From Brachypodium distachyon (lineage: Eukaryota > Streptophyta > Magnoliopsida > Poales > Poaceae), in contig NC_016134.3 of NCBI RefSeq assembly GCF_000005505.3, forward strand, positions 8,414,624-8,478,623: a stretch of DNA of 64,000 nucleotides. Direction: 5' to 3'. The notes under the pieces are model-generated. The model saw only the letters and a list, made by a program, of their open reading frames with translations. It was not told the DNA's origin and did not search any database. The translations under genes were made by a program, and so were the position numbers. Below are positions 1-11,594 of this stretch, piece after piece. Each line of letters begins with the position of its first letter. Position 1 is the stretch's first letter.

Positions 1-3000
1 GCATGGCCGCCGACGACTATATCAAATTATTTATTACATTCCATACATGCGTGCGTCATGTTTATTTTTTTTTATTAAATAGTTACTCCATGGCTAGCAG
101 CTAGCCAGCTACTTCCACTTTTTCATGCACAGGCATTTTGAGGTTAAACTAATTTTGATCAACGATAAGACCAATGATATATATGTAGAGTCAATGTTAT
201 AAATTTTATATCGTTGGAAATGTTTTTCAAATACGAATCTAATAATATAAGTTTTGTAATACTTAAACCTCAAAACGTTAGTCTAATTGTTGGTTAAAAT
301 AAAATTTTGAATGTCTGTGTCATCCTTTGTGGAAAGGAGAAAGTCATTAATTATTACTCCCTCTGTTACTAATTAATAGGCGTCAGAAATTTCGCAAAAG
401 AACCTTTGCTATTTTCCAAAATCGACCTGCAGTCCAGTCCACGTTCTACCAAAACTTTTGCAAAAAAATCACTGTAGTTTTTCAAAATCAACTGCAGGTT
501 GATTTGGTAAATTAGTAGAATTTTTTTTGCAAAAAATGATTAGCATCAATTAATTGGGAACGGAGGGAGTATTTTTCTGGCTAGCCAGCTAATGGAGTAT
601 TAATAAGCTTTTTTATGTCTTGATTTCAATCACGTTTTCTTTTCTCCACGCGCACCGGAATAATATAAAGAAATTCACTGCTCCTTTTCCTCCCATAATC
701 AGTCGCGATCAGACGAAAAAAGAAAGCAAAAGAAATACACTAGTACTGCTTGTATATGTACGAGAGAGACGCGCACTACTACTGGAGAGTAGTAGGACGC
801 ACTTGAAATTGCAATGCAGAGGATCGAAGCCAGCAGCTCCAAGTACTGCCAGCCACCCCAACTGCAGTCCAAAAATCAAGAAAGAAACAAAAACCAACAA
901 ACCGACTCTCTGCTCATCCATTGACCAGAAACAATGCACTCTCTCTCCTTTTTTTTCTTTCATTCTTGGGAGAAAAACAAAATGAAGCTCTTATCTTCAG
1001 GCTACTAGTAAGTCAGGGGAAAATGGAAAGAAAAAGCAGAGCACACACATGCATATGTATCATATACGGCGTGTGTGTTAATTATTGTATCATATACGGC
1101 GTGTGTGTTAATTATTGTACATATACGGCTGTATATACAGGCTAGGAAAAGAATTAAAGCACAATTTGTCTTGGGCCTCCAATTCGATTGGCTGGCCGGC
1201 CTCCGTCACGTCATGTTCACGCATCAACTTGCAGCAACAAGCAATGTATACAGTGATATATATATATCTGGAATATAATGGCCATGCTTCCATCGAATCC
1301 TATATGATGATGAGCTAGCCTAACTCTCAATGATTGATTGAGATTAATATTATTCCGAACAATATATCAAACTCGATGCATGATTAATATTCCGATCCAT
1401 GCATGCACGCGAGAGCCTACCTAGCTAGCGGTACATATAAAAAGAGAGAAATATTCCGTTTTATTCTTCAGAAAGTCGTACAAAGAAAAAGGTACACTAT
1501 AGACTATAGTCTTTTACTTATATTATAACGTGAGCGACTGGACTTTGCATGTGTGCACACTGTACAGCTGCTACGTAGTAGCCCGATTATATCGCTCTAA
1601 AGGTTTGGGAATAATCTCTTCTCCATCTAAAGCTTTCCAAAGGATTCGAAAAGGTGCAGAAGAAAGATACTCCGTATTAAACCTAACTTGCAAGATGGGG
1701 ATGGGACTCACCATTGCATAATTGTGAACTACAAAATGGGCAGGCCGGCCCATCAAAATGCTCTAGCTAGAGGCATTTTTATGGGGTTAATAAGTTAAAT
1801 AATTTAATTTACCCCGTAAAATTTATTTACCCATTTTTTCTGGGGTAAATAAATTAAATTAAGATAAGATAAGAATGTAGTACCTATATATACTCACTCC
1901 ATTCCTTAATATACGATATATTAAGTTTTAAGACAAGGCTGTCCATGTATACTGCATCCCAAAGTTTCGACGTTATTGTGCGTGTCAGTGAGACGATTTC
2001 CCACTTTCTGGTCACGTTCTCATGTCGCCCATTTCCCACGCATCCCACAAGCTACCACATACATATTCACAGGTAGAGATACTACAAGCTAGCTAGTGAT
2101 CTCATTCCACACATATTTAGTCTCAATCGGTCACATGAACAATTGATCGACGATGGAGATGCGCACGATAAAAAGCCCTCCCCAAAGTGTTGAGTAGTGC
2201 CTTTTGTCCATTCCACAATTGCGGGCAGGCGCGCCATGCATTCGCGGACATGCATTGCATGCACACACACACTACTGAACGACCAACCAACAACCTAGCG
2301 CAACCCAATATATCTGCATATCTTATTATCACATTGACTGGACTGCCCGACTAGGCTACTGATTAGCTCTCTACTCATTCCGTTTCAAAAACTAAGGCAG
2401 ATGACCTTTGTTGGCACAAAGTAATTTGACCAAGTTTTGGCAAAAGATATTAACATGATGCCGTACTGTACAAGATCAGTACACTACGAAAACGCATTTC
2501 ATGAAAGATCTGTTATCGGTCCTATATATTTTTCTGTTTGTGTTGTAAGTAAGATTGGTCAAACTTTAGAAAATTTGATATCGGATGAAATAAAAACTGG
2601 TGGAGAGAAATTGTTTAGAAGAAGAAAACAAATTAATGAAGCTAGCCTCATTTAGACTTATATATACTTTTTCCGTCTGATATTAACTGATTTGAATTTG
2701 CCCATCTAATATTTGGGCACTTAATATATAAGTTTGCATGATGGATCGTAGGAGTAGGTTTCTTTGTCTCTGTCGTTGTCTTTGTCTCTGGCTAGCTCGC
2801 ATGTGCGCCCATACTCAGCGGTCATCAAACGTGACTCATGAGTGTACATGTTATTTCTTCCCTCTGGAACGTGCTTTGCTTCAGTAGATTATTAGATTAG
2901 ACCGTGCTGTCGATTTTTGTCGTCCATTCACTCAATCCTTAATTAATCATCACCGGGGCTATATACAAGTAGACAGGGGAAAACATGCACGGAATCGATC

Positions 3001-3757
3001 TTCGGTACCAAATGGAAGGAAGAAACGTGTTTAATTTGTAAGCCCGAATGCTAAAGCCCAACGACCACTACTATAGCTAGTTTGACGCGACGGCGACAAC
3101 TGGTAGGCCCAACCCACGACATGGAAGCCCATGCACCACATACACACAAAAACAGGATGGGTATTTTCCAACCGTCCATCTTGACTTGGAGCCCCGACAC
3201 ATGCCATAGGAGATATAAGCGACAATTAGCCGGAATTATTTCTTTTTAACAAATCAATCGTTGGAATGATTTTTATATAAAATAAGTTCCAAAAGAAGCT
3301 AACTTGATATATCGGTCCATTGATCTCTCATCTTACCTTTTCAAAGATACATCATCCAAACGGCTCAAGCATTTTTTGTATCAGATAGACATTTAACACC
3401 TTTCGGTGCTGCAAGGGAACGCAACCTAGCTAGCTGGCCAGGGGAGATGCAAGCCGGACTCATGGACAATCACACAATGGTGGCAATGGCATCGTATAGA
3501 CAGATTGTTGTCATCTAGCTAGCTAGATAGTGATCGCTGTCCATAATTCTTGTCTTAAATTTGTTAAAAAAATAGATGTATCTGTTTTCAAAAAACTCTA
3601 TATACATGTAACATTCTGATAAGAACTATCGAACGGAAGAGGTACGTAATACAAGATATAATATACTCTTCTTGTTTTTAAATTCTTGTTGTTGTTTTAA
3701 TTCAAATTGAAACTTAATAACCATCGATAAATCGAGACGAAGACGAGAGGCACATAC
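1..3757. other. Gene-poor stretch, part of a diverged tandem duplication
   Basis: I see no convincing coding region apart from the downstream part of the minus-strand gene whose first exon ends at 3758. Its later exons should lie here but I could not identify them. Bases about 631-1180 are recognisably related to about 4199-5290: they share cacgttttcttttctccac, a gcgcacttgaaatt block, an aactgcagtcc/aactgcaatcc block and a tatacaggctagga-like block in the same order. Single-ended MITE-like fragments occur near 1897 and 2373. Confidence 0.5.
357..569. mobile_element. Stowaway-like MITE
   Basis: A 213-bp element begins ctccctctgttactaattaa and ends with the inverse of ctccctccgttcccaattaa. It is flanked on both sides by the dinucleotide TA, the target duplication of Stowaway (Tc1/mariner-derived) elements. 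The interior is AT-rich and has no coding capacity. Confidence 0.8.
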
Positions 3758-3890
3758 CAGCTCCAATCTGGTGCGAGGTACCATCGGCGACAACAGGCTG
3801 CAGATTGTCCTCTGCATCTTCCCCATCGTTCTTGTTCTTGGTGACGCCGTCCAACACGGTCACCTTCGTCTCCGGCGCCGGCGTGGCCAT
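3758..3890 (-). CDS. Putative first exon, unrecognised small gene (copy A)
   Basis: A minus-strand ATG at 3890 opens a 44-codon acidic peptide that starts MATPAPETKVTVLDGV and ends DGTSHQIGA plus one base. A consensus donor (gtatgtg) follows at once. A TATA-like ctataag lies on the minus strand near 4020-4027, about 130 bases upstream. The main support is the paralogous exon at 6871-6946, which ends with the same HQIG-x-G signature, the same phase and a donor at the same place. I do not recognise the family and could not find the following exons, so the function is unknown. A short exon shared only by chance is unlikely given the matching phase. Confidence 0.45.
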
Positions 3891-6001
3891 GGCGATCCTT
3901 CTATCTGGCTGCCAAGAAAGGTAGCTTGGGATATATCGATCGAAATGGAGTTTGGATTTGGAGAGAGCAGAGCAGACCGCCGGTGAGAAAGAGGAGCCAG
4001 CCAAGGAGAGAGTCGTCTTCTTATAGGCTGTACATGTGGAGTCATCGATACTAGACTGTAGATGACTACTGATTTTTTTTTGGGTCGCCCTTGTCGTCGT
4101 CAACAAATCATATCAATTAATTTATTTTTATTTTGTTTCCATATGTCTGCCAACTCATTTAATTATTACTACTACACTTATTTCTAAGACTAGCCAGACA
4201 CGTTTTCTTTTCTCCACATACGTACATTCCATTACAACACACCTGGCTAGCTAGCTACTCCAGGTGGAATGGAAGGGAATTAATGAAGACTGCGTTCGTT
4301 ATTTTTGGGTTTTAGGACCGCCTTTTCTTAAAAGCTGTTCTAACCTAACTTTCAGGAGGAGTCGTATATCAGATTTAGCTAGATTTTTAAAATAGTTTAA
4401 ATCAAACTAGCTTAGTAGCCTAATCCATTTTAGATGAAGGCATCTCCAGTAAGCTGTGGAAGGACAATTTCTCGGAAAAGCCAGTTCAAGAAGCCGAAAA
4501 GAACTGACCTGTTATCAGGTTATCAGGGATAGTCTAACACGTAAAATTCGCCGCTGCATGCTTTTTGATCCGATAATATAATTGGTCTCAGTCAGATGGA
4601 AAGGAATCAAAGACGAAGTGAACTACTATAGTAGTATAGTGGTACTGTGAGAGAGATGCGCACTTGAAATTTGTCCGGCGGCTTTGATCAGATATGCAGA
4701 GTCGTACGCTCCTAAAAGGGAGAGGATCAACATAAGATCAGCCTCTAATCGTGACGGCTTTGATTCCATTCCTGGCAACGGATACTGCCACGCAACTGCA
4801 ATCCAAACCCAAGAAAGGAACTGCTACTGGCTGGCTACCAGCGGATTTAGGAAAACAAAATGAAAAAGAATGTATATTTAGTACTTGTCTCAATTTTGAC
4901 TAAATTTGAATGCGTATACACTAAGTTATGTCTAGATATATTTAAATTTTGATAAACTTGAGATTTCTTTTATTGAACGGACGAGGTAGTAGGAATTAAA
5001 TTCCTCGGCGACCAATCAAAATTCCTTCTACAGTATATATCTCGTTCCTAATGCTAATCTCCAAGCTAGCCAGGACGGGAGAAATGGAAAGGGATATAAA
5101 ACTGGCCGGCGTGTGCACATGATTCAACTGCCCGTGTCCAATTCCATTCTGTTCTATATATTTACGTGTTAACTACTTATACAGGGGGGCTTGCTTGCTC
5201 TATCTATGCAACATATACAGGAGTAGCTAGGAGAACACAATTTTGTCTTTGTGTCTCTAGCTTGTCTGTCCGGGTGTGCGCCGCGCCCATACCGGCGCCC
5301 CTCATTTTTGTACCTTTTCTGTTTCCTTAGAAAAAAAAACTTGAGAAATCTTGTAATCTGATTTGGGACTGCTTACCTCCCTGGGGATTTTGGGGGCTAC
5401 AAAAGCGTGTTGAAACCTTTTGAAATCAATAAATCTCCATGTGGTTTTCAAAGTTAAATTCCTTGGAAAGCCTGTCAGGAGTTGTTGAAATTTAATTTCC
5501 TCGTCAAAATTTGAGAAGGTTGTCCTAGTTTTTTAAAGCTATCCATATAAAGCTCTACCCAAGATGATAATTTTTTTTCGTTAATTAACTGGACAACTAT
5601 ATTCCTCTTAATTAATAGATGAAGTCCTTCGGTCTCCAGTTTGAAAAAAATTTGATATTTTTCAAGTTCCTAATTTCAGTGTCCGAAATCTCATACGGAT
5701 ATAAAGTCGATGGTAGCTTGTTTTTAATTTTGTGTAGCCAAGACAAAAAAATATCAGCTATAACTATAAGTCGGGACCAACTCTTACTCTCCACCCTTCT
5801 CCTTCGCTCGGAAATTATTATTTTTCCGAAAATCCTCCACGGAGCAAGCTGTAAATCAACAGTATATACTTTTTCTTCAAAATAATTGTAGCCATATTAA
5901 TTTCTTGCTAATTATAACAAAGAAAAAGTCATGGAGAAACGCGAAATGAATATTCTGATGCATATGAGTTAGTGGCAATCCTATAAGCGTGTATATAAAA
6001 G

Positions 6002-6067
<66 letters not shown>

Positions 6068-6870
6068 AAAAATCGGAGTTCTCCTTGAGAAGAAAGTGGT
6101 GCAAGCTAGAAAAGGTGTGTATATACACATCGGTCCGAAAAGAAGCTTTACATATAAAATTAAGTGTGAGCGTAGAGGACTTTTGCACACAGACGCACTC
6201 TAGTCAGTCTTGCACGTAGTACAAGTAGCTTTTAGTGGGAATCTGCTTTGGAAGAATTTCAAAAAGCATCCATCCGTTCCGGGAAAGAAATAAAGAAGAA
6301 AGAAAGAGTGTGGGACATGCAGGAGGACTTGCAAAATGAAAAGGCCTGCTGATGATACAAGGCACGTTACACGCTAGAAAACGGGCCAAATGTATGCATG
6401 AATGCTGGCCGCAATATGAGTGCACATACAGATAATGTGTCCATCTCGCGTTAATTGATTTTCTGCATGACATAGAGATGGTACAAAAATGTGTACGAAG
6501 GCGGAAGAAAATTAAATCAACAGCAATATATTCTCCTCCCGATCCATAATAATAAATGTCGCTGATTTAGTATAACTTTGTATAAGTTAAGTTAACGAGG
6601 AAATTTCTGCCTACTGATCGATATAACACTGATAACGAAATAGTGAGTATATCTACAGATGCGATAGACATGATCGGTGAGCTAAGGGCAATTCGGAATG
6701 GGCGGCCGTGGCCGTACGTATATATAGACAGATCATAGTCGATCAGATCTCTCTGCTCCAGAGATGAGGAAGAGGGATTGCAAACGATGATAGAAACATA
6801 TATACATGAATGGTTAATTAATTGATGCGCCTTATAGACGTATAATTAGGGAAGGTCGTTAATTACTTAC
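3891..6870. other. AT-rich spacer, second copy of the tandem unit
   Basis: Later exons of the minus-strand gene starting at 6946 should lie here but are not recognisable. The stretch holds the second copy of the duplicated segment (about 4199-5290) and a long AT microsatellite. A single Stowaway-like end (ctcctcccgatccataataa) sits near 6535. No other coding region is supported. Confidence 0.5.
6004..6064. repeat. (AT)n microsatellite, about 30 units
   Basis: An uninterrupted run of AT dinucleotides of about 61 bases. It explains the artificial open frames of alternating Tyr and Ile across it. Confidence 0.97.
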
Positions 6871-6946
6871 CGATGCCAATCTGGTGGGCGGTCTCATCGT
6901 CCAGGATGATCTCATGGTCGTCCTCCTCCTCCGTCAGGGACGCCAT
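6871..6946 (-). CDS. Putative first exon, unrecognised small gene (copy B)
   Basis: A minus-strand ATG at 6946 opens 25 codons plus one base. The peptide starts MASLTEEEDDHEI and ends DDETAHQIGI, followed by a strong donor (gtaagt). It is strongly acidic, like copy A at 3758-3890. Both end with D-[EG]-T-[AS]-H-Q-I-G and break in the first base of the next codon. The two exons are about 3.06 kb apart, consistent with the tandem duplication of the surrounding DNA. The downstream exons and the family are unknown to me. Confidence 0.45.
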
Positions 6947-8149
6947 TATTAATCTGATCTCCTCCTCGATCTTGATTATTTGAATAGTTTTCCAGAAAGA
7001 TTCTCTCTAGCAGGACCTTTGATTGATCTCTATGGGGCGCCGGCTCTCACAACTCAACTCGATCCCCATTGATGCATCAAGGATGGATGCATTGTTTAAT
7101 TTTTCGCGGGTTTGGGTTTGGGAGAGAAAGAAAGAAGAAAAAAAGATGAAGGAATGCTGCAAATGAAAAGGTCCGGGAATGAATATAACCGGTCGTGGAC
7201 TGGGTCAAGATCAGGGATCGATGGAGAGGCAGATTCATATGCATGGATGCATGAATTCATTCAGAGGCCCTGCACTCTCTCTCACTCAGCCGCCCCAGCA
7301 TCCGGCCGGACAAGTAGCTAGGCCGGCCTAACCCTACCCTCATTCATCGGAGCCTAAGTGTTGTGCACTTACTTAGTTGCATCACATTCATATATATATG
7401 CATATATAATCGATCCATCCATAATCCATCCATCCATCCATCACGTCTTGTTGTCGCCCATTTCCTACGCATCCCACGCCACGCCACCACGTGCATTGCA
7501 TATATATACTGATCATGACTGTGCTAGCTGATCTATAGCAAAAGCCTCTTAAATCCCATGTCTACACACACACGCACGCACGCAATTAATCAGATCAGAT
7601 CAGATCAGATCAGATCATCTTAATCTTATCCGAGACCCATCAACTAGCTAGGGGGCTTAGTTACCTTGTTCATCTTGCATTGCATGCATGTTTCACTAGT
7701 CATATGTACCTCGCAAAAATAATAATATTGTGGTGTCTATTCTGTCCCCTATCCAAAACCACCACTAATCCTTACTCCTTTTTCTTTTTTCATTTCAAAC
7801 GGCACACCGCAAAACTAGGCCCAACCCACTACAGACCGCCTTGAGGCCCAACCATATCCCCCCAGGAGAGACAAGGCCGTTCTTTGGGACTCAGGAGTAT
7901 TATAAGGCTGGGCCGAAAGTAACACCGGAGGCCTGTGAAGAAGCCCAGGCCCAACAGTAAGGCCGAGAATCGAAGCCCACACGATCTCTCTCCTTTCTCT
8001 TTCTCCTCATCGGGTTGGGGAATCGGGGATTTCTTCTTCCTTCATCTCTCTCTTCTGTCCTCTCGTCGCAGGAATCCAAGCTTAGAGAGCTCTTCCCCTT
8101 GTCTCGTCGACGGCGAGGTGCAGGCGGGATTCATTCAATCCTCCCAGCC
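6947..8149. promoter_or_regulatory. ELC: Divergent intergenic region upstream of elongin C
   Basis: This 1.2-kb region lies between the minus-strand exon at 6946 and elongin C on the plus strand. The elongin-proximal part (about 7815-7960) has several GCCCA/GGCCCA site II-like motifs typical of housekeeping plant promoters, followed by a CT-rich leader up to the ATG. A block at 7440-7500 (gtcgcccatttcc, acgcatcccac) is related to 1990-2055. No other gene is seen. Confidence 0.5.
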
Positions 8150-10392
8150 ATGGCAGCGCCGGCGCCGGCGCAGCACAGGGAAGCTGAGGAGGAAGCGGAG
8201 GAGATGGCGGGCGTGGTCAAGCTCATCAGCGCCGAGGGTTTCGAGTTCTTCGTCGACAAGAAGGCCGCCATGGTCTCCAACACCCTCAGGAACATGCTCA
8301 CCTCCCCTGGTTCGGTCCCTCACCCATCCTCTCCTCGATTCGATTCCTCGTACGATCCATTGATCCGACCGGCCGATCTTGCTTCGAAGGTGGCTTTGCC
8401 GAGACGCGCGAGGGCGAGGTCAGGTTCCCGGAGATCAGCACCGCCATCCTCGAGAAGATCTGCCAGTACTTCTACTGGTCGCTCCACTACTCTAGGTAAG
8501 CGAATCCCTCTGATTCACCTTTCCCCTCCTCCGCACACCCAGATTATTATCCATCGAATAGTTTGTTTTGGGAGGATCAGATAGCTTAATTGCTTAACCT
8601 AGCTAGTCCCTGTCAATATATCAACCCCAATTACATGATCTCTCTCTCGGTCACGAAACGATAAATTTGGATGCCTGGGACATGCACTTGTTTGTCCTTA
8701 ACCAAATCAAAATCATCCCCCTGAATTTATTTACCAATTTATCTTCAGAGTGTGCACTTTTGAAACCTTAATAACATCTGTATGGTTAGACTACCAGTCC
8801 GTCTGCTATTCCCCTGCTTATCTGCTGTTCATGTTCGCGGCACACTTGTTTTTTTGTTTAATTTGCTAAAAGCCTAGTGTATAAATGTCCAGAATTAAAG
8901 AAGGTGACATAGAAGTTATTTTCTCTCTGTGATAAACTAAGGTCTTATCTATGTGATTCTTTGACTAAGATGAAGCAAATCAAATGTTTATTAGTTTTCT
9001 TGTGAAAAGAAGGGAATTTCATTGTTCTATGCTCTGTTTCAGATGTTTGAGGAAAATTCTCATGTAGCATTCATTTAGACTACGATATTTAGGGGCGAAC
9101 ATACTCCAATGTATTTCAACTTGCTTCTCCCTTCTATGGTTCATTAAACATGTCCAGTGGTTAGATCTTATGAACCTTGGGAATTTTATCTTACTAGTTA
9201 CGATACTAAACCAGCATTCAGTCCATGATTCTTCCTTACAATTTCAGTGCTTTGTGGAATATATCACACGACTTTGTAACAACAGATATCCAGGTCTTTA
9301 CCATCCTGGTATCCACCTTACGCACACCATGACTTGTCTTTCCTGTTTGTTTTTACGTTGCTTCTCCATGCTTTTACCTTTCATGTTTAGTTAGCAGGTT
9401 ACTAGCCATGCATATTTCGGATTTAGAGGTGTTATTGCTACTCTAAGCTAAATATGTCTTCTTGGATAGTTTTGTGGTGGCAGAGCAAGAATATTAACTG
9501 TTTGTAACCTCATGTGTCCTAGTCCTTGAACCTTCCTTATTGCTTGCTGCTTTGATGACCAACCTCTCCATTCACGTGTTTAATCAATCATTTTGAGTGA
9601 GAGTCATTTTTGGTTCTGAAACAAGTGCAGCTGCTATGCATCAATTGTGTGGAGTCACACCTTACACCAGTACACCAATAATGACAAACCAGCTACAAAT
9701 GCAGCTTCTACACCGAGCAACCAATGGCATACTGTCTATACCACCTTAGCCACTGCTCTACTCCAGCACCAATTGGAGTGATCAACATATAACTGGACAG
9801 TAGTTCATTCCAGAAACTGCAAGGGAGGGTAGCTTTGGTTTTGTGTTTTCCTTGGTTGTCGTGTTCTGTACTACAGGGTTTCTTCTTTATAGAGTTGTAC
9901 TGAGGGGTTCTTTATAGAGGTAGGGGCTCACCAGATCCAGATTTACATAGCTTGAAGAGAACATATTGGTTGACAGTGTTTTTAGGTTGAAGAAATCACA
10001 TGCCAGGAGAAAATAAATTGTGCTCCAATATCGACCAACAGGCTAACAGTTGCTACTTCTTTTATATACATATATAGTTAGTACAGAGAGTCAGAGAATA
10101 CATAATCCTTGAACTTGGTTCTCTGTTTAAATCAGGTACTGAAGTAGTAGATTCCCGTATTAGAATGCCTGACAATTTTGCCACCCTGAAAATATGTACG
10201 ATTAATGGACTATGTAGCAGAAAATCTACTGTGCGCTATTAGTTTTGGCAAGGAAAGGATGGATTTAGTTGTTGTTGATGAAATCTAGCTTTGTTTTGTT
10301 TCTTTTGTAGTGGGAAGGAGACGGCCGAGTTCCCGATCGAGCCAGAAATAACCCTGGAGCTGATGATGGCCGCAAACTATCTCGACACATGA
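8150..10392 (+). CDS. ELC: Elongin C (BTB/POZ-Skp1 fold), three exons
   Basis: Elongin C is a Skp1-like adaptor that links BC-box proteins to Cullin in ubiquitin ligases and, in animals, joins the elongin transcription complex. I join exons 8150-8309, 8390-8495 and 10311-10392 (348 bases, 115 residues, the usual size for the family). The first exon carries VKLISAEGFEFFVDKKAAM and NTLRNML, the second FPEISTAILEKICQYFYW, and the third FPIEPEITLELMMAANYLDT with the stop. This covers the whole family core in order. The acidic, Glu/Ala-rich start of about 18 residues is plant-like. The first intron is only 80 bases and the second is 1.8 kb. The ATG is chosen because it directly precedes the conserved core. 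All splice sites are GT-AG and the frame closes exactly. Confidence 0.93.
8496..10310 (+). other. ELC: Long second intron of elongin C
   Basis: An AT-rich intron of 1,815 bases with a gtaagc donor and a tcttttgtag acceptor. I see no nested gene and no clear transposon termini. Confidence 0.7.
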
Positions 10393-11594
10393 CGAATCTA
10401 TCCATCGATGCATTTGTGTTTAGTAGAAAGGAAAATGTGATGATGTTGCCTACCTTGTATAATTTTGATTTGGGTCAAGTAAACAATTAAGCTTGTTTGC
10501 GATGGACACAGCACACGGCAGGTATCTGTGGTGACTGACTGTCAACTTGCTTGCTCGCGATCAGATCTGGTCACTTGTATGATCAATTGGACTGGATTGG
10601 ATTAGGTCGCCATCAGTTGCAGGGCCACATGTTGCTTGTTTGTTTCTACTGCATGCTATAAGCTCTAGCAGACAGGATCAGCTGGAATGCACCTGTGTTG
10701 ACCAGCCAGCGCATACTTTGGCAGAACTAAAAGAACTTCATTAATTTGCAAAATGCACGGGGATTGGATTGGGTGGCAACGGTTTGTTGGATCGCCCTGG
10801 AGATAATGTTTTTTTAGGAATTTTTAGGTTACATATACTTGGTTGGAAGAGAGAAAATTGCGTTTGAACCTGTAATGAAAAGGTTAGTAGTGCTTGTGTT
10901 TTGTTTTCTCCAAAGCTAAAACTGGTGGGATAGTCTCTATCCTAAGAAATACTTATGGTGCAACCACATTGATCCAAATGGTAAAGAGATATGGACGTTT
11001 CCTTGAGGAAGATTATGGCTCACGTATGGGCGTTGATGTCGAAAGATGTATGGATTGGGAAGATGATGTTAGCCCCATATGAATAAACAGATCCAACTAA
11101 ACCATACTCGAAAAATCAATTACACGCCATCAGATCAATACCCTCCGTGTCATCCTAACATTTAGATCCACTCTAAAGAAACCCTTATTCATCCATCTTT
11201 CCATATTACTCTCTCTGTTTGGGTTTACAAGATCTCTGCGTATTTCCGTCGGTCAAATTGATGATCTAAGAACGGTCGTGACTTTACAACAGAGAGATGA
11301 AGGGGAAGGGCAGAAGAAGATGGATGTAGTAGTACTTTCTTTAGTTTAAGATTAGTTGGTAAAGAAAGAGAAAGGAAATGGATCGGAAACGGAAACCCCA
11401 CACACACGTGGACGCATCTAGTCCCCACTCTACACTTTGATAGTTGATACATACACAAACACAAAGCAGGCCAGGACAGAAGGCTTCGATCCAAGGAGAA
11501 GGCAGAGGCTAGGCGGCCAGCGACAAGAAAAGATTCCTTCTTTTCCCCCATCCATCCAACCCCTCCGTCGCCGGCCGGCGGCGAGCCCCCCACA
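10393..11594. other. Intergenic region between elongin C and SMO2
   Basis: The first part is the elongin C 3' flank. A 62-codon frame at 10894-11082 is open but matches nothing I know. The last 250 bases are the SMO2 promoter and leader, which contains a purine-rich AGGAGAAGGCAGAGG stretch. Confidence 0.4.

Noticed and set aside
5877..6219. Open frames with long Tyr-Ile runs on both strands
   Set aside because: They are translations of the (AT)n microsatellite, not proteins.
10894..11082. 62-codon frame downstream of elongin C
   Set aside because: Open and mildly protein-like, but with no recognisable family, promoter or splice context; may be a transposon scrap.
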